From Planococcus sp. SK3692 (lineage in GTDB: Bacteria > Bacillota > Bacilli > Bacillales_A > Planococcaceae): a DNA stretch of 64,000 nucleotides. The stretch covers positions 496,001 through 560,000 of the forward strand of contig NZ_JARCHV010000002.1 in NCBI RefSeq assembly GCF_028890485.2. Reading direction: 5' to 3'. Shown one piece after another: positions 10,020-18,892 of the stretch (positions within the stretch are counted from its first letter, which is position 1; each line of letters opens with the position of its first letter). Below the pieces are notes generated by a model, which saw nothing but the letters and a program-made list of their open reading frames with translations, was not told where the DNA came from and searched no databases. The translations under genes were made by a program, and so were the position numbers.

Positions 10020-10295
10020 ATGGGCATCGAAACGACACGTATTTTAGACGAAATCGATAAGCATACAGCCCGCGCACGAGAAGGCGAACCCGAAAAGATC
10101 CGGGAATCTCTTGCCGCGATCCGCGCCTTATGCGACCTGCTTCTCGAAGACGGCATGCAAGCACCGAAAGAATCGAAAAAACCCCGTGCCATGCCGCTAG
10201 CCGCCACAGAAACGATAACCCGGCCGCAATCGGTTCCCGCCGCCACAAGGCTTCAGGAAGAAGGGGCGAACGGCGATTCGCTTTTTGAATTTTAA
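10020..10295 (+). CDS. ywdI: YwdI family protein (DUF5327)
   Basis: A 91-residue soluble protein. The N-terminal half (to about 45) is a predicted amphipathic helix pair rich in Glu and Arg; the rest is low-complexity and Pro/Ala-rich, ending in SLFEF. The family is conserved in Bacillales beside ung but has no assigned function. The start ATG at 10020 is preceded by GAGAGGGG; an overlapping ATG at 10013 is out of frame. Confidence 0.75.
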   Translation: MGIETTRILDEIDKHTARAREGEPEKIRESLAAIRALCDLLLEDGMQAPKESKKPRAMPLAATETITRPQSVPAATRLQEEGANGDSLFEF

Positions 10296-10316
10296 TATGG
10301 AAAGAGGACGAAACAA

Positions 10317-10694
10317 ATGAAATTTTTCTTGATAGCGGGAGCGGTCAATGGACTGCTAGCCGTCGCTTTAGGCGCTTTTGGGGCGCATATGCTCGAAGGC
10401 CGCGTAGCGGATAAATATTTGGATACTTGGCAGACAGCAGTGCAATACCAAATGTTCCATTCCATTGGCTTGATCGCCGTCGCCATTTTGATGAGCTCTG
10501 CGCTCATCGGCCCGCTCGGTTCCTTGAATTGGGCCGGGTATTTAATGCTTGCCGGCATTGTGATTTTCTCAGGCAGCCTGTATGTCCTAAGCTTGACGGG
10601 CATCAGCGTGCTTGGTGCCATCACGCCAATCGGTGGCGTCGCATTTATCGCAGGATGGGTTATGCTCATCATCGCTGCGGTAAAAGCTCTATAA
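10317..10694 (+). CDS. ywdK: DUF423 membrane protein YwdK
   Basis: A 125-residue protein with four hydrophobic helices and the DUF423 hallmarks GAFGAH near residue 20, YQMFHSIGL near 40 and GAITPIGGVAFIAGW near the end. Its function is unknown. It follows ywdI by about 20 bases with the RBS AAAGAGGA and ends at a strong terminator. Confidence 0.88.
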   Translation: MKFFLIAGAVNGLLAVALGAFGAHMLEGRVADKYLDTWQTAVQYQMFHSIGLIAVAILMSSALIGPLGSLNWAGYLMLAGIVIFSGSLYVLSLTGISVLGAITPIGGVAFIAGWVMLIIAAVKAL

Positions 10695-10705
10695 AAACAG
10701 CTGGA

Positions 10706-10782
10706 AACTGGCTGCACGCTATGTGCAGCCAGTTTTTTGTATTGATAAGAACATTTCCATTGCTCAGAACAATGGAAATTTT
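10706..10782 (+). terminator. Tandem terminators after ywdK
   Basis: The first hairpin AACTGGCTGCAC / GTGCAGCCAGTT with T6 is at 10706-10737. A second hairpin, ATTTCCATTG / CAATGGAAAT with TTTT, is at about 10753-10782. Confidence 0.85.
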
Positions 10783-10880
10783 AGCAGATTAGGTTAAGTT
10801 TTTGTAAATATGTTGTATCCCTATCACGTGTAGTCATACAATGGGTAAGGTTTAATTAACGGATAAGGGTGTAGATACAT

Positions 10881-11972
10881 ATGAAACAGCAAGCACATAT
10901 TTTTGATATACATGTCATGAGGGCAATCGGCTGCTTGATGGTCGTGCTCGTCCATGTATCAGCGTTGTATTATGTTCAGCGTGGCGAATGGGAGGATGTC
11001 ATTTTATTCCTTAACCAAGCGAGCCGTTTTGGAACGCCGATCTTTGCGATCGTCAGTGGATTGCTGTTATTTTTGCAAGTAAAAAACAAAGGGTTTTTCT
11101 TCCAACGTTTCTTCACATCGCGTTTGCAGAAAATTGTCATTCCCTTCCTATTTTGGACGGCCTTTTACTTGTTTTATTTGTGGATGGTCTTTGGTGCAAA
11201 CCCGTTGGACGCAGGGATCAAGCGCTTTTTGTTTGAAGTGGCGTTTGGGGAGACGTATTCCCACCTTTATTTCATTTCCATTGTGCTGCAATTTTATCTG
11301 ATTTTCCCTTTGCTGCAATTGATCAAAGGCAAAGCAGCGTGGATGATTGCACTGATTGCATCGGCTATCGTTCACGTTTACGCGATGAAGTTTATGGACC
11401 CTTCGCAAGTTGATGGCCTGACTGCGATGATCGTAGAGCAGCGCGCCTTTTTGCCGAAATGGATTTTCTTCTTCATCTTTGGCGGATTTCTTGCTTACAA
11501 CTGGGAAGCAGCCAAACAATGTGCGTATAAATGGCGAGTCGGGTTATTTGTCGGGGTGCTGCTGATTCTCTATTTCGCGGCAGTCGAATATGAATGGGGA
11601 CGGTATATAGGATCCAACCGTGTTTCCAATATCATCAATTTGCCGATTCTCATTTTGTTCATCATGGCCATTTCTGAGAAAATCGCACGCAATCCGTTGC
11701 TGCACACGCTTGCTTCCAGGCTTGGCGCGATGTCGATGAGCGTATATTTGATCCACCCGTTCGTCATCAATATGCTGCAGCGCAATTTGCCGGAAGGCGT
11801 ATGGACGCTTTCGTTGTTTCCGGTATGGTATGTAGTGGTTATGGCCATCACAGTCGGAATCATCATGCTCGTCCAGAAATTGCCGTTTGGCCGCGTCATT
11901 TTGACGGTGCCTTCAGTCAAAAAGGTTAAACCGGCTGCAAAGAATGGGAATAAAAGCTTAACGGAAGCATGA
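10881..11972 (+). CDS. Acyltransferase-3 family membrane protein
   Basis: A 363-residue integral membrane acyltransferase (OafA/YrhL/IcaC-like) with about ten helices. Residues LVHVSALYY near 25 carry the family histidine, and SRLGAMSMSVYLIHPFV near 290 is a typical C-terminal pattern. Such enzymes O-acetylate or acylate surface glycans; the target here is unknown. A promoter-like TTGTAT-18-TACAAT lies about 40 bases upstream. It is monocistronic between terminators. Confidence 0.8.
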   Translation: MKQQAHIFDIHVMRAIGCLMVVLVHVSALYYVQRGEWEDVILFLNQASRFGTPIFAIVSGLLLFLQVKNKGFFFQRFFTSRLQKIVIPFLFWTAFYLFYLWMVFGANPLDAGIKRFLFEVAFGETYSHLYFISIVLQFYLIFPLLQLIKGKAAWMIALIASAIVHVYAMKFMDPSQVDGLTAMIVEQRAFLPKWIFFFIFGGFLAYNWEAAKQCAYKWRVGLFVGVLLILYFAAVEYEWGRYIGSNRVSNIINLPILILFIMAISEKIARNPLLHTLASRLGAMSMSVYLIHPFVINMLQRNLPEGVWTLSLFPVWYVVVMAITVGIIMLVQKLPFGRVILTVPSVKKVKPAAKNGNKSLTEA

Positions 11973-11995
11973 CGAAGCCCAGTGATAAACTAAAT

Positions 11996-12030
11996 GAAAA
12001 AAGTTGCCTGCATATGCGGGCAACTTTTTT
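11996..12030. terminator. Bidirectional terminator
   Basis: AAAAAAGTTGCC / GGCAACTTTTTT sits between two convergent genes. Confidence 0.9.
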
Positions 12031-13053
12031 TCATTTTACTGAATTCAGCAATGCCTTCAGTTTTTCAGGGTCATCCACTTTCAACGCGATTTGGGTGACT
12101 TGGCGCGTCTTGCCGAAAAACAGCACCGCCTGCTGAGGCGTATGGAAATCGATCACGACTTGAGGTTCTGGCTCTTCGAAATCTTTGGCGACGAATGCCA
12201 GCGCATCAGCATCGGGTTTCGCGCCCCAGTGTACCGCTCGAATCGATTCGAGCGGTACACTGATTCGTTTATTCAACCCTAACGATACATTCAAGTTTCC
12301 ATCCTTGATGGTCAAAGGGTTCAATCGGGTGGCTTGGATATCGCCAATGAAATAAATGACGCTATAGACATTCAAGACGAGCAGGACAATAGAAAGTAAA
12401 GCGGATTTATCGTGGAGCCACCAATGGATGCCGATGGTCTCGATAACAATGGCGTGTATGAGCATAATGTTGAATGCGATGGAGCTGGTGTTTTTGTGGA
12501 GCGTGATGGCTGATGGATCTTCTGGGGGCTGTTTTTTCCATGTAAAGAAGGCATAGTAAAACGCGAGCGCTTCAGATAGCACGATGTGGATGAGTGGATT
12601 CGGCTTGATGTTCTCATGTACGGCGGGAAACAAGGTGAAAAGGGGGCTGCCAGATTGTTTGCTCATGGAACGTCGAATTTTTGGAATGTAGATGAGTAAT
12701 AGCCCTAGCAAAGCCAGTTCTGCCGCCAATACGAGCATTTCGATGGCGAGGCCTATGTAGAATAATGGGGCAAAGGGTTCGAAATACAGCGCAGGAATGA
12801 TGAAGCGTGCAGCGATCAACCCGGCAGCTATGACTGCGAGCAATTGTTTGACGTTTATGCGGAAAGATAGGAGCACCAATAAAGGCACAACGATGCCGAA
12901 ATCAACTAAAGAACCGGCAACGAGCCAAAACGTGTCCTCAGGAATAACGGCAGCGGAAAAAGGGGAACGATAAACCATGAAATTGCTGATCAGTACGAGA
13001 AGCAAGAAAGCGAAAGCCCATTTTGCATAGTTTGCCTGGCGCATCACGAACAT
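12031..13053 (-). CDS. Polytopic membrane protein with PH-like C-terminus, unknown function
   Basis: A 340-residue protein starting MFVMRQANYAKW. This start has GGGGTG upstream; the in-frame ATG at 13104 has no RBS. About seven hydrophobic helices fill residues 10-240. The last 90 residues alternate beta-like hydrophobic and polar stretches (DGNLNVSLGLNKRISVPLESIRAVHW), which resembles a bacterial PH-like domain; that is inference. No enzyme motif was recognised. It is monocistronic. Confidence 0.6.
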   Translation of the reverse strand: MFVMRQANYAKWAFAFLLLVLISNFMVYRSPFSAAVIPEDTFWLVAGSLVDFGIVVPLLVLLSFRINVKQLLAVIAAGLIAARFIIPALYFEPFAPLFYIGLAIEMLVLAAELALLGLLLIYIPKIRRSMSKQSGSPLFTLFPAVHENIKPNPLIHIVLSEALAFYYAFFTWKKQPPEDPSAITLHKNTSSIAFNIMLIHAIVIETIGIHWWLHDKSALLSIVLLVLNVYSVIYFIGDIQATRLNPLTIKDGNLNVSLGLNKRISVPLESIRAVHWGAKPDADALAFVAKDFEEPEPQVVIDFHTPQQAVLFFGKTRQVTQIALKVDDPEKLKALLNSVK

Positions 13054-13163
13054 ACAAACACCCCGTTTTTCTTTTAGTATACCCAAAAAATGGGAGGCGT
13101 TCATAAGGAAAGTATGTCGAAAAACAGAAAGTCTTCTTAATTAAGCTAAAGAACACAAAAAGA

Positions 13164-13199
13164 AAAACGCTACATCCTAATGAAAGGATGCAGCGCTTT
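13164..13199 (-). terminator. Terminator of hemQ
   Basis: On the minus strand, AAAGCGCTGCATCCTT pairs with AGGATGTAGCGTTTT and a T-run follows. Confidence 0.85.
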
Positions 13200-13207
13200 G
13201 GAGACAT

Positions 13208-13957
13208 TTATACTTCTAGGAATTTTACGGTTTTCTCTTTGTCGAGAATCGTACCGACGTAGAATGAGCCGAATTCGCCGTAGCGGGCGGATACTTCATC
13301 GAAACGCATTTCATAGACAAGCTTCTTGAACTGGAGAACGTCTTCGGCAAATAACGTAACACCCCATTCGTAATCATCGAATCCGACAGAACCAGAAATG
13401 ATTTGTTTTACTTTGCCTGCGTAGCTGCGGCCGATTTTGCCATGCGACAGCATCAAATCTTTGCGTTCTTGCATCGGCAACATGTACCAGTTGTCATTGC
13501 CTTCGCGGCGCTTGTCCATTGGATAGAAGCAAATGTACTGGGAGCGTTGAAGCTCTGGGTACAAGCGCGAACGGACATGCGGGTTTTGATAAGGGTCTTC
13601 ATTGCTTTCGCCTGACAGGTAGTTCGACAACTCGACAACTGAAACGTAGGAATACGTCGGCACTGTGTAGGCAATCAAGGTTAATTTATTGTATTCGGTT
13701 TCGAGCTCGCGCAATTCATCCATCGTTTCACGCAACAGCATGAGCATGAGGTCGGCTTTTTGGCCGATGATGGAATAAAGGGCGTGGGCACCGGTTTTGT
13801 TTTCGTCAGCTTGGTTAACTTTTTCCATGAAAGTATTGAACTCGTCGATCGCGAATTGGCGCTCTTCGTCGTCCAGCATTTTCCACGCGACCCAGTCCAT
13901 TGAACGGAAATCGTGGAGCACGTACCAGCCGTCTAATGTGATTGCTGCTTCATTCAT
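13208..13957 (-). CDS. hemQ: Coproheme decarboxylase (chlorite-dismutase family)
   Basis: A 249-residue enzyme that completes heme b in the coproporphyrin-dependent pathway of Gram-positives, using peroxide. The reactive Tyr145 and Lys149 lie in YPMDKRR and the axial heme ligand His172 in [10 protein letters not shown], at the same positions as in characterised HemQ proteins. The start [10 protein letters not shown] is chosen because AAAGGAGT precedes it; longer upstream codons lack an RBS. It is divergent from lipL. In B. subtilis pta lies near this locus; it is absent here. Confidence 0.93.
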   Translation of the reverse strand: MNEAAITLDGWYVLHDFRSMDWVAWKMLDDEERQFAIDEFNTFMEKVNQADENKTGAHALYSIIGQKADLMLMLLRETMDELRELETEYNKLTLIAYTVPTYSYVSVVELSNYLSGESNEDPYQNPHVRSRLYPELQRSQYICFYPMDKRREGNDNWYMLPMQERKDLMLSHGKIGRSYAGKVKQIISGSVGFDDYEWGVTLFAEDVLQFKKLVYEMRFDEVSARYGEFGSFYVGTILDKEKTVKFLEV

Positions 13958-14130
13958 CAGTAGAACACTCCTTTTATGTGAATCTCTCTTCCACAGTTTA
14001 TCATATGCAGGACGCAAGTTCCTATCCGAATGCGGCCTGTCACCAATTTGACATGGGCATAGCGCCTTTTCAGCCTGCATGGAAAAGGGTAAACTGAAAA
14101 CAGCGAACTCAAAAAGAGGAGAATGACAGC

Positions 14131-14952
14131 ATGGCTTTATTTATGGAAGACAAGAAATGGCGCTTTTGGGATCAATCCTTAAGCGCACGCAAACGCTCGG
14201 CGCTCGAATCATTCGCGGCGGATGACACGCTTTGTGAATTGGTCGGCTCGCAGAAAAGCCCGCCGACGGTCCGGACCTGGGTGCACGATGACACGGTTGT
14301 GCTTGGCATCCAGGACCACCGCTTGCCTCATATCGATCAAGCGATGGCGGTCCTAGAAGACAATGGCTATCAGGCAATTGTGCGGAATTCCGGCGGCCTT
14401 GCCGTTGTTCTTGATTCCGGCGTGTTGAATATCTCCATCGTCTTGTCGGAAAAGGAAGGCGCCATCGATATTCCGCAAGGCTACGATATGATGGTCGAAC
14501 TCGTCGAAGCTTTATTTCCGGAAGCGGAAATCGACGCCTATGAAATCGTCGGTTCGTATTGCCCGGGAAGTTACGACTTGAGCATTGGCGGCAAGAAATT
14601 CGCCGGCATCTCACAGCGCCGCATCCGCCGCGGCATCGCTGTGCAAGTGTATTTGTGCATCGAAGGAAGCGGGGCGGGACGGGCGGAAGTGATCCGCGAG
14701 TTTTACGAAGCGGGCAAGGGTGGGGAAGAGACCAAGTTCGGCTACCCGAAGATCCAGCCAGAAGTGATGGCTTCGCTCAGTGAACTGCTCGACCGCGACA
14801 TCACCGTTCCTGAAGTGGTGCTCGATTTGCATGCGCTGCTCGGCTCGCCTGCTCCGATGCCGCTTCAAGAAGAAGAGTTTGAGTTGTACTCGTTTTATTT
14901 GAAACGGGTGCTTGAACGCAATGAAAAAATGCTCGAACGGACACTTGAATGA
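14131..14952 (+). CDS. lipL: Octanoyl-[GcvH]:protein N-octanoyltransferase
   Basis: A 273-residue amidotransferase of the LplA/LipB fold. It moves octanoyl from GcvH to the E2 subunits of 2-oxoacid dehydrogenases in lipoate synthesis. The catalytic Cys144 is in [11 protein letters not shown] and the family Lys is in [13 protein letters not shown]. Length and motifs fit B. subtilis LipL (YwfL). The RBS AAGAGGAGAA precedes the ATG. ywfO follows after about 48 bases. Confidence 0.9.
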   Translation: MALFMEDKKWRFWDQSLSARKRSALESFAADDTLCELVGSQKSPPTVRTWVHDDTVVLGIQDHRLPHIDQAMAVLEDNGYQAIVRNSGGLAVVLDSGVLNISIVLSEKEGAIDIPQGYDMMVELVEALFPEAEIDAYEIVGSYCPGSYDLSIGGKKFAGISQRRIRRGIAVQVYLCIEGSGAGRAEVIREFYEAGKGGEETKFGYPKIQPEVMASLSELLDRDITVPEVVLDLHALLGSPAPMPLQEEEFELYSFYLKRVLERNEKMLERTLE

Positions 14953-15000
14953 GCGTTTGTTTCGTGTAAAATAACCAGTACGATTCGAGGAGGAGTGCCC

Positions 15001-16305
15001 GTGAGCTACGCGACACAGAAATTAGCTGAAGAAAAAGTGTTTAAAGATCCGGTTCACCGGTATATCCACGTGCGCGACCAAGTCATTTGGGACCTCGTCA
15101 ATTCAAAAGAATTCCAGCGCCTGCGCCGCATCAAACAACTTGGGACATCCTATCTCGTCTTCCACGGCGCGGAGCATAGCCGTTTCAACCATTCGCTTGG
15201 CGTTTACGAAATCGTCCGGCGCATCTCGGACGATGTATTTCACGGCCGGCCGGAATGGGACGAAAGCGAGCGCTTGACGGTCTTATGTGCGGCACTGCTT
15301 CACGATCTTGGGCATGGCCCGTTTTCGCATTCATTTGAAAAAGTATTCAATGTTGACCATGAGGAATTCACGCGTGCGATTTTGACTGGCGATACGGAAG
15401 TGAACAGCATCTTGAGAAAAGTATCCGCTGATTTTCCGGCACATGTAGCAGAAGTTATCGCCAAAACCTATTCCAACAAACAAGTCGTGTCGCTCATTTC
15501 CAGCCAGATCGATGCTGACCGGATGGATTATTTGCAGCGCGATGCCTATTACACCGGCGTTTCCTACGGCCATTTCGATATGGAACGCATCTTGCGCGTC
15601 ATGCGGCCGCTCGATGACCAAGTCGTCATCAAATCGAGCGGCATGCACGCGGTCGAGGACTATATCATGAGTCGTTACCAAATGTACTGGCAAGTGTATT
15701 TCCATCCTGTCGCCAGGAGCGCGGAAGTTATTTTGCGGAAGATTTTGCAGCGGGCCAAGGAATTGAGCGAAAGTGGCTACGAATTCCAGCAGCCGCCGAC
15801 CCATTTTCTCGCCTTTTTCGACCGGAGCTTCACGCTCGCCGATTATTTGGCGCTCGATGAAGGGGTCTTGATGACTTACTTCCAGTTGTGGATAAACGAG
15901 CGCGACCCGATCCTCGCTGACCTGTGCGACCGTTTCGTTAATCGCCGCTTGTTCCAGTATGTTGATTTCGATCCCGGGACGGATTATAAAAAACTCGGGG
16001 AGCTTTCGGCTTTGTTCAAGAAAGCCGGCATCGATCCAGAATATTACTTGATCGATGATTCGACTTCCGACTTGCCTTATGATTTCTACCGGCCGGGCGA
16101 AGAAGAAGAACGCCTGCCAATTCAATTATTGATGCCAAACGGCGATATTAAGGAACTCTCAAGGCTGTCGCAGATTGTCGACGCCATTTCTGGCAAACGC
16201 CGAACCGATTATAAATTGTATTTTCCAGCGGAACTGCTCATCGATGGCAAGAAAAAAGCCATCAAGCAGCAAATCCTGGAGATGCTCAGAGAAGGAGGGA
16301 TTTAG
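15001..16305 (+). CDS. ywfO: HD-domain phosphohydrolase YwfO
   Basis: A 434-residue HD-superfamily protein related to dGTPases. The metal-binding residues fall in HSRFNHSLGV (about 59-68), LLHDLGHGPFSH (HD near 101-102) and SSQIDADRMDYL (Asp near 174). The GTG at 15001 is preferred over the GTG at 14995 because GAGGAGG sits seven bases before it. The C-terminal 150 residues are family-specific. YwfO-type enzymes hydrolyse nucleoside triphosphates. ywgA starts directly at its stop codon. Confidence 0.9.
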   Translation: MSYATQKLAEEKVFKDPVHRYIHVRDQVIWDLVNSKEFQRLRRIKQLGTSYLVFHGAEHSRFNHSLGVYEIVRRISDDVFHGRPEWDESERLTVLCAALLHDLGHGPFSHSFEKVFNVDHEEFTRAILTGDTEVNSILRKVSADFPAHVAEVIAKTYSNKQVVSLISSQIDADRMDYLQRDAYYTGVSYGHFDMERILRVMRPLDDQVVIKSSGMHAVEDYIMSRYQMYWQVYFHPVARSAEVILRKILQRAKELSESGYEFQQPPTHFLAFFDRSFTLADYLALDEGVLMTYFQLWINERDPILADLCDRFVNRRLFQYVDFDPGTDYKKLGELSALFKKAGIDPEYYLIDDSTSDLPYDFYRPGEEEERLPIQLLMPNGDIKELSRLSQIVDAISGKRRTDYKLYFPAELLIDGKKKAIKQQILEMLREGGI

Positions 16306-16812
16306 TTGCTCCAAGAACATGCAAGAATCGTCGATTTTATCGCGACGGCCGAAGGAGTAACCGGCCGAAAGAAACTGCAGAAAATGGTCTATATCATGAA
16401 AAAGCTCAATGTCCCGTTCAAAGAGAAATACGAATTCCATATTTATGGGCCGTACTCGGAAGAATTGACAGCGCGGATCGAAGAATTATGCGATATGGGC
16501 TTTTTATCAGAAGCGCTTGAAGACAAAGGTTCTTATGTGCAATACAAATACGCCGTAACGGACGAAGGGATGGAATTCCGTAATGCCGTGGCGGCCTCGA
16601 TTCCAAAAAATCCTGAAGCCGCTGCTTTGCTCAATGCCAAAAGCGCACGTTTCCTAGAACTGGCCTCGACACTTTTATATTTCGGCCATTTAGAGCGCGG
16701 CGAACAGATCTCCAAATTACATAGCGTCAAAGGAAAGCTCAATTTCACTGAAGCTGAAATCGAGGAAGCCTATCGCTTTCTAGACGAACTTGAGCAATTG
16801 AAGCTTTCGTAA
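16306..16812 (+). CDS. ywgA: YwgA family protein
   Basis: A 168-residue soluble protein starting with TTG immediately after the ywfO stop codon, with GAAGGAGG as RBS inside the end of ywfO; the two are clearly translationally coupled. The N-terminal half (GRKKLQKMVYIMKKL, IYGPYSEEL) resembles the winged-helix/SocA-Panacea-like fold seen in this family; that comparison is inference. Function is unknown; the constant coupling with ywfO suggests a shared role. Confidence 0.8.
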   Translation: MLQEHARIVDFIATAEGVTGRKKLQKMVYIMKKLNVPFKEKYEFHIYGPYSEELTARIEELCDMGFLSEALEDKGSYVQYKYAVTDEGMEFRNAVAASIPKNPEAAALLNAKSARFLELASTLLYFGHLERGEQISKLHSVKGKLNFTEAEIEEAYRFLDELEQLKLS

Positions 16813-16834
16813 ACTGAGCCCATCCATTTGCGCA

Positions 16835-16862
16835 TAAAAAAAACTCCCCTCGGGGAGTTTTT
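16835..16862. terminator. Bidirectional terminator between ywgA and ywhB
   Basis: AAACTCCCC / GGGGAGTTT has A- and T-runs on both sides. Confidence 0.9.
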
Positions 16863-16864
16863 GT

Positions 16865-17050
16865 CTACTCGTCGTTCAACAGCTTGCCGTTGACCGCGTA
16901 TTCGCTTTTTTTCAAGTCCTCGAGGAATACAAAAACCTTTTCCGGCGGGGCATCGATTGTTTCGGATACAGCGGCAGTGACCTTTTCGACGAGTGCGCGT
17001 TTTTGCTCTTCTGTGCGGCCTTCAAGCATTTTGACAGTTACGTATGGCAT
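16865..17050 (-). CDS. 4-oxalocrotonate tautomerase family protein (YwhB-like)
   Basis: A 61-residue tautomerase. After Met removal the catalytic Pro1 is exposed (MPYVTVKMLEGR), and the family Arg residues follow in GRTEEQKR. Family members act as small hexameric tautomerases. The ortholog by position is B. subtilis ywhB; the physiological substrate is unknown. It is monocistronic. Confidence 0.88.
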   Translation of the reverse strand: MPYVTVKMLEGRTEEQKRALVEKVTAAVSETIDAPPEKVFVFLEDLKKSEYAVNGKLLNDE

Positions 17051-17114
17051 AATGGATGCAGCTCCTTTTCATTGGATGTTAGGCTAATCATATCAGAATG
17101 GAGGAATTGTACAA

Positions 17115-17630
17115 ATGGCAAATGAAGAAAAGCCCAAAAAGAAATTGGGATTCACTATTATAAAAGACGATCCGACAGACGGGCATAAAGGCTACGGGAT
17201 CGGTTCCTTATCGCTAGAGAACGTTTCGCCGCTCATTATCGACGTTGAAGAACAAGACGCGGTGCTCGATATCGGCGCGATGCACGCGAGAAGCCAGACG
17301 GAACGCGGCATCAAATTCACGACCAACCGCGAAGATTCCGCAGGCGGAAAAGATTATTGGCTCGTATGGATCACCATCGACTTTAATCCGGCAGGACCTT
17401 ATTATGCGGGCGTCACGGCATGCGAAATGGTCGTCAACCGAGAAAAGCGGCGCGGTTATAAGATTTTGGCGGACCATGTCAATTTGATGGATAAGTCGAT
17501 GAAGCGCAAAATCATCGTCGACCATATGGACGCGCCGTCGAAAAAAGTGCTCGCTGATTATTTGAGGTCCCATAATCCTGAAATGTGGGAACGCAGCCTA
17601 GAACAATTGCACGATGATTTGTCACAATAA
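17115..17630 (+). CDS. ywhD: YwhD family protein
   Basis: A 171-residue soluble protein of a Bacillales-restricted family without assigned function. It is rich in charged residues, with conserved stretches KKLGFTIIKDDPTDGHKGYG at the start and DYWLVWITIDF in the middle. GGAGGAATT precedes the ATG. It is divergent from ywhB and upstream of speE as in B. subtilis, but pbpG, present between them there, is missing. Confidence 0.85.
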   Translation: MANEEKPKKKLGFTIIKDDPTDGHKGYGIGSLSLENVSPLIIDVEEQDAVLDIGAMHARSQTERGIKFTTNREDSAGGKDYWLVWITIDFNPAGPYYAGVTACEMVVNREKRRGYKILADHVNLMDKSMKRKIIVDHMDAPSKKVLADYLRSHNPEMWERSLEQLHDDLSQ

Positions 17631-17682
17631 AGAGTGGATTCTTGAACGAAATGTGAAACCTGAAATTCGGTGCTTCAGGCAG

Positions 17683-17711
17683 TTGAAGTTAAGCCGAAAA
17701 GAAAGTAAACT
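17683..17711 (+). promoter_or_regulatory. Sigma-A promoter for a candidate sRNA
   Basis: TTGAAG (17683-17688) and TAAACT (17706-17711) are separated by exactly 17 bases. No gene with an RBS follows before the terminator at 17829-17879. Confidence 0.5.
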
Positions 17712-17717
17712 GAGAGT

Positions 17718-17883
17718 ACAGCTTTTCATCTAGAAAGCTAGGACACCTGATAGCGGGCAAGTGCTATGAGCCATTGCGACAAACCCAAGCCCAATGCCTC
17801 ATGTCACTTTCTCCGCGCCCATCAGGCCAAAAAGGTTTTCTGTGCAGGGAATCGATTCCCTTTGCAGAAAGCCTTTTTTGTAT
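17718..17883 (+). ncRNA. Candidate small RNA upstream of speE
   Basis: About 165 bases lie between a near-consensus promoter and a very strong terminator (TTTTCTG-TGCAGGG / CCCTTTGCAGAAA, then T6). The transcript would hold a 5' hairpin (AGCTTT / AGAAAGCT), a long stem CCTGAT / ATCAGG enclosing C-rich single strands (CTTTCTCCGCGCCC), and the terminator. It matches no RNA family I can name. A short reading frame from 17766 has no RBS and runs through the terminator. It could instead be an extended 3' end of ywhD. Confidence 0.4.
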
Positions 17884-17984
17884 GCAATGAGTCGGAAGCA
17901 TACCCCAAAATCAATAACCACAAGGCAACTTCAATATGCATAGTCTACGCCGAATCGGGTAAAGAAAAGTGGCGGAAAAGAGTA

Positions 17985-18012
17985 TTGCACTTTTGCGGAA
18001 AACACTTATACT
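17985..18012 (+). promoter_or_regulatory. Sigma-A promoter of speE
   Basis: TTGCAC and TATACT are spaced by 16 bases and lie 46 bases before the speE ATG. Confidence 0.65.
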
Positions 18013-18057
18013 TTGTAAAGTGATTTCAATCTGATCAATAAAGGAGTTTGATTATAC

Positions 18058-18891
18058 ATGGCAGGATTCTGGTATACCGAAAAACAAACCGAGAACTTTG
18101 GCATTACAATGAAAATCAATAAAACGCTTCATACAGAACAAACTGATTTCCAATATTTAGAAATGGCTGAAACAGCTGAATGGGGCAATATGCTGTTCTT
18201 GGACGGCATGGTCATGACTTCTGAGAAAGACGAATTCGTTTACCACGAAATGGTCGCACACGTTCCATTGTTCACTCACCCGAACCCGGAGAACGTACTC
18301 GTAGTAGGCGGAGGAGACGGTGGCGTTATCCGTGAAATCCTCAAGCATCCGTCTGTGAAAAAAGCGACGCTTGTCGATATCGACGGAAAAGTCATCGAGT
18401 ATTCAAAGAAATTTTTGCCATCGATTGCATCCGGCCTAGAAGACGCGCGCGTTGAAGTGATCGTCGGCGACGGCTTCATGCACATCGCAGAATCTGAAAA
18501 CGAATTCGACGTCATCATGGTCGATTCCACTGAACCTGTCGGCCCGGCAGTGAACTTGTTCTCAAAAGGCTTCTATGCAGGCATCTCGAAAGCCTTGAAA
18601 GAAGACGGCATCTTTGTCGCGCAATCGGACAATCCGTGGTTCACGCCGGATTTGATCAAGCAAGTGCAAAGCGATGTCAGAGAGATTTTCCCGATCACGA
18701 AACTTTACCTTGCGAACATCCCAACATATCCGAGCGGTCTGTGGTCGTTTACGATCGGTTCGAAAAAATACAACCCATTGGAAGTGCCGGCTGAACGCTT
18801 CCACGACATCGAAACAAAATACTACACGCCGGAATTGCACAATGCGGCATTCGTTTTGCCGAAATTCGTGAAAGATTTGACGGGTGAATAA
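18058..18891 (+). CDS. speE: Spermidine synthase
   Basis: A 277-residue aminopropyltransferase. It transfers aminopropyl from decarboxylated SAM to putrescine. The nucleotide-binding GGGDGG lies at about 84-89, the catalytic Asp is in MVDSTEP, and the N-terminal [11 protein letters not shown] start is typical of Bacilli. AAAGGAG is at good spacing. speB overlaps or abuts its stop codon, so the pair makes spermidine from agmatine by two steps. Confidence 0.95.
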   Translation: MAGFWYTEKQTENFGITMKINKTLHTEQTDFQYLEMAETAEWGNMLFLDGMVMTSEKDEFVYHEMVAHVPLFTHPNPENVLVVGGGDGGVIREILKHPSVKKATLVDIDGKVIEYSKKFLPSIASGLEDARVEVIVGDGFMHIAESENEFDVIMVDSTEPVGPAVNLFSKGFYAGISKALKEDGIFVAQSDNPWFTPDLIKQVQSDVREIFPITKLYLANIPTYPSGLWSFTIGSKKYNPLEVPAERFHDIETKYYTPELHNAAFVLPKFVKDLTGE

Positions 18892-18892
18892 G

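Noticed and set aside
17766-18023. An 85-codon frame between ywhD and speE
   Set aside because: No RBS, reads through a strong terminator and across the speE promoter, and the composition is not protein-like.
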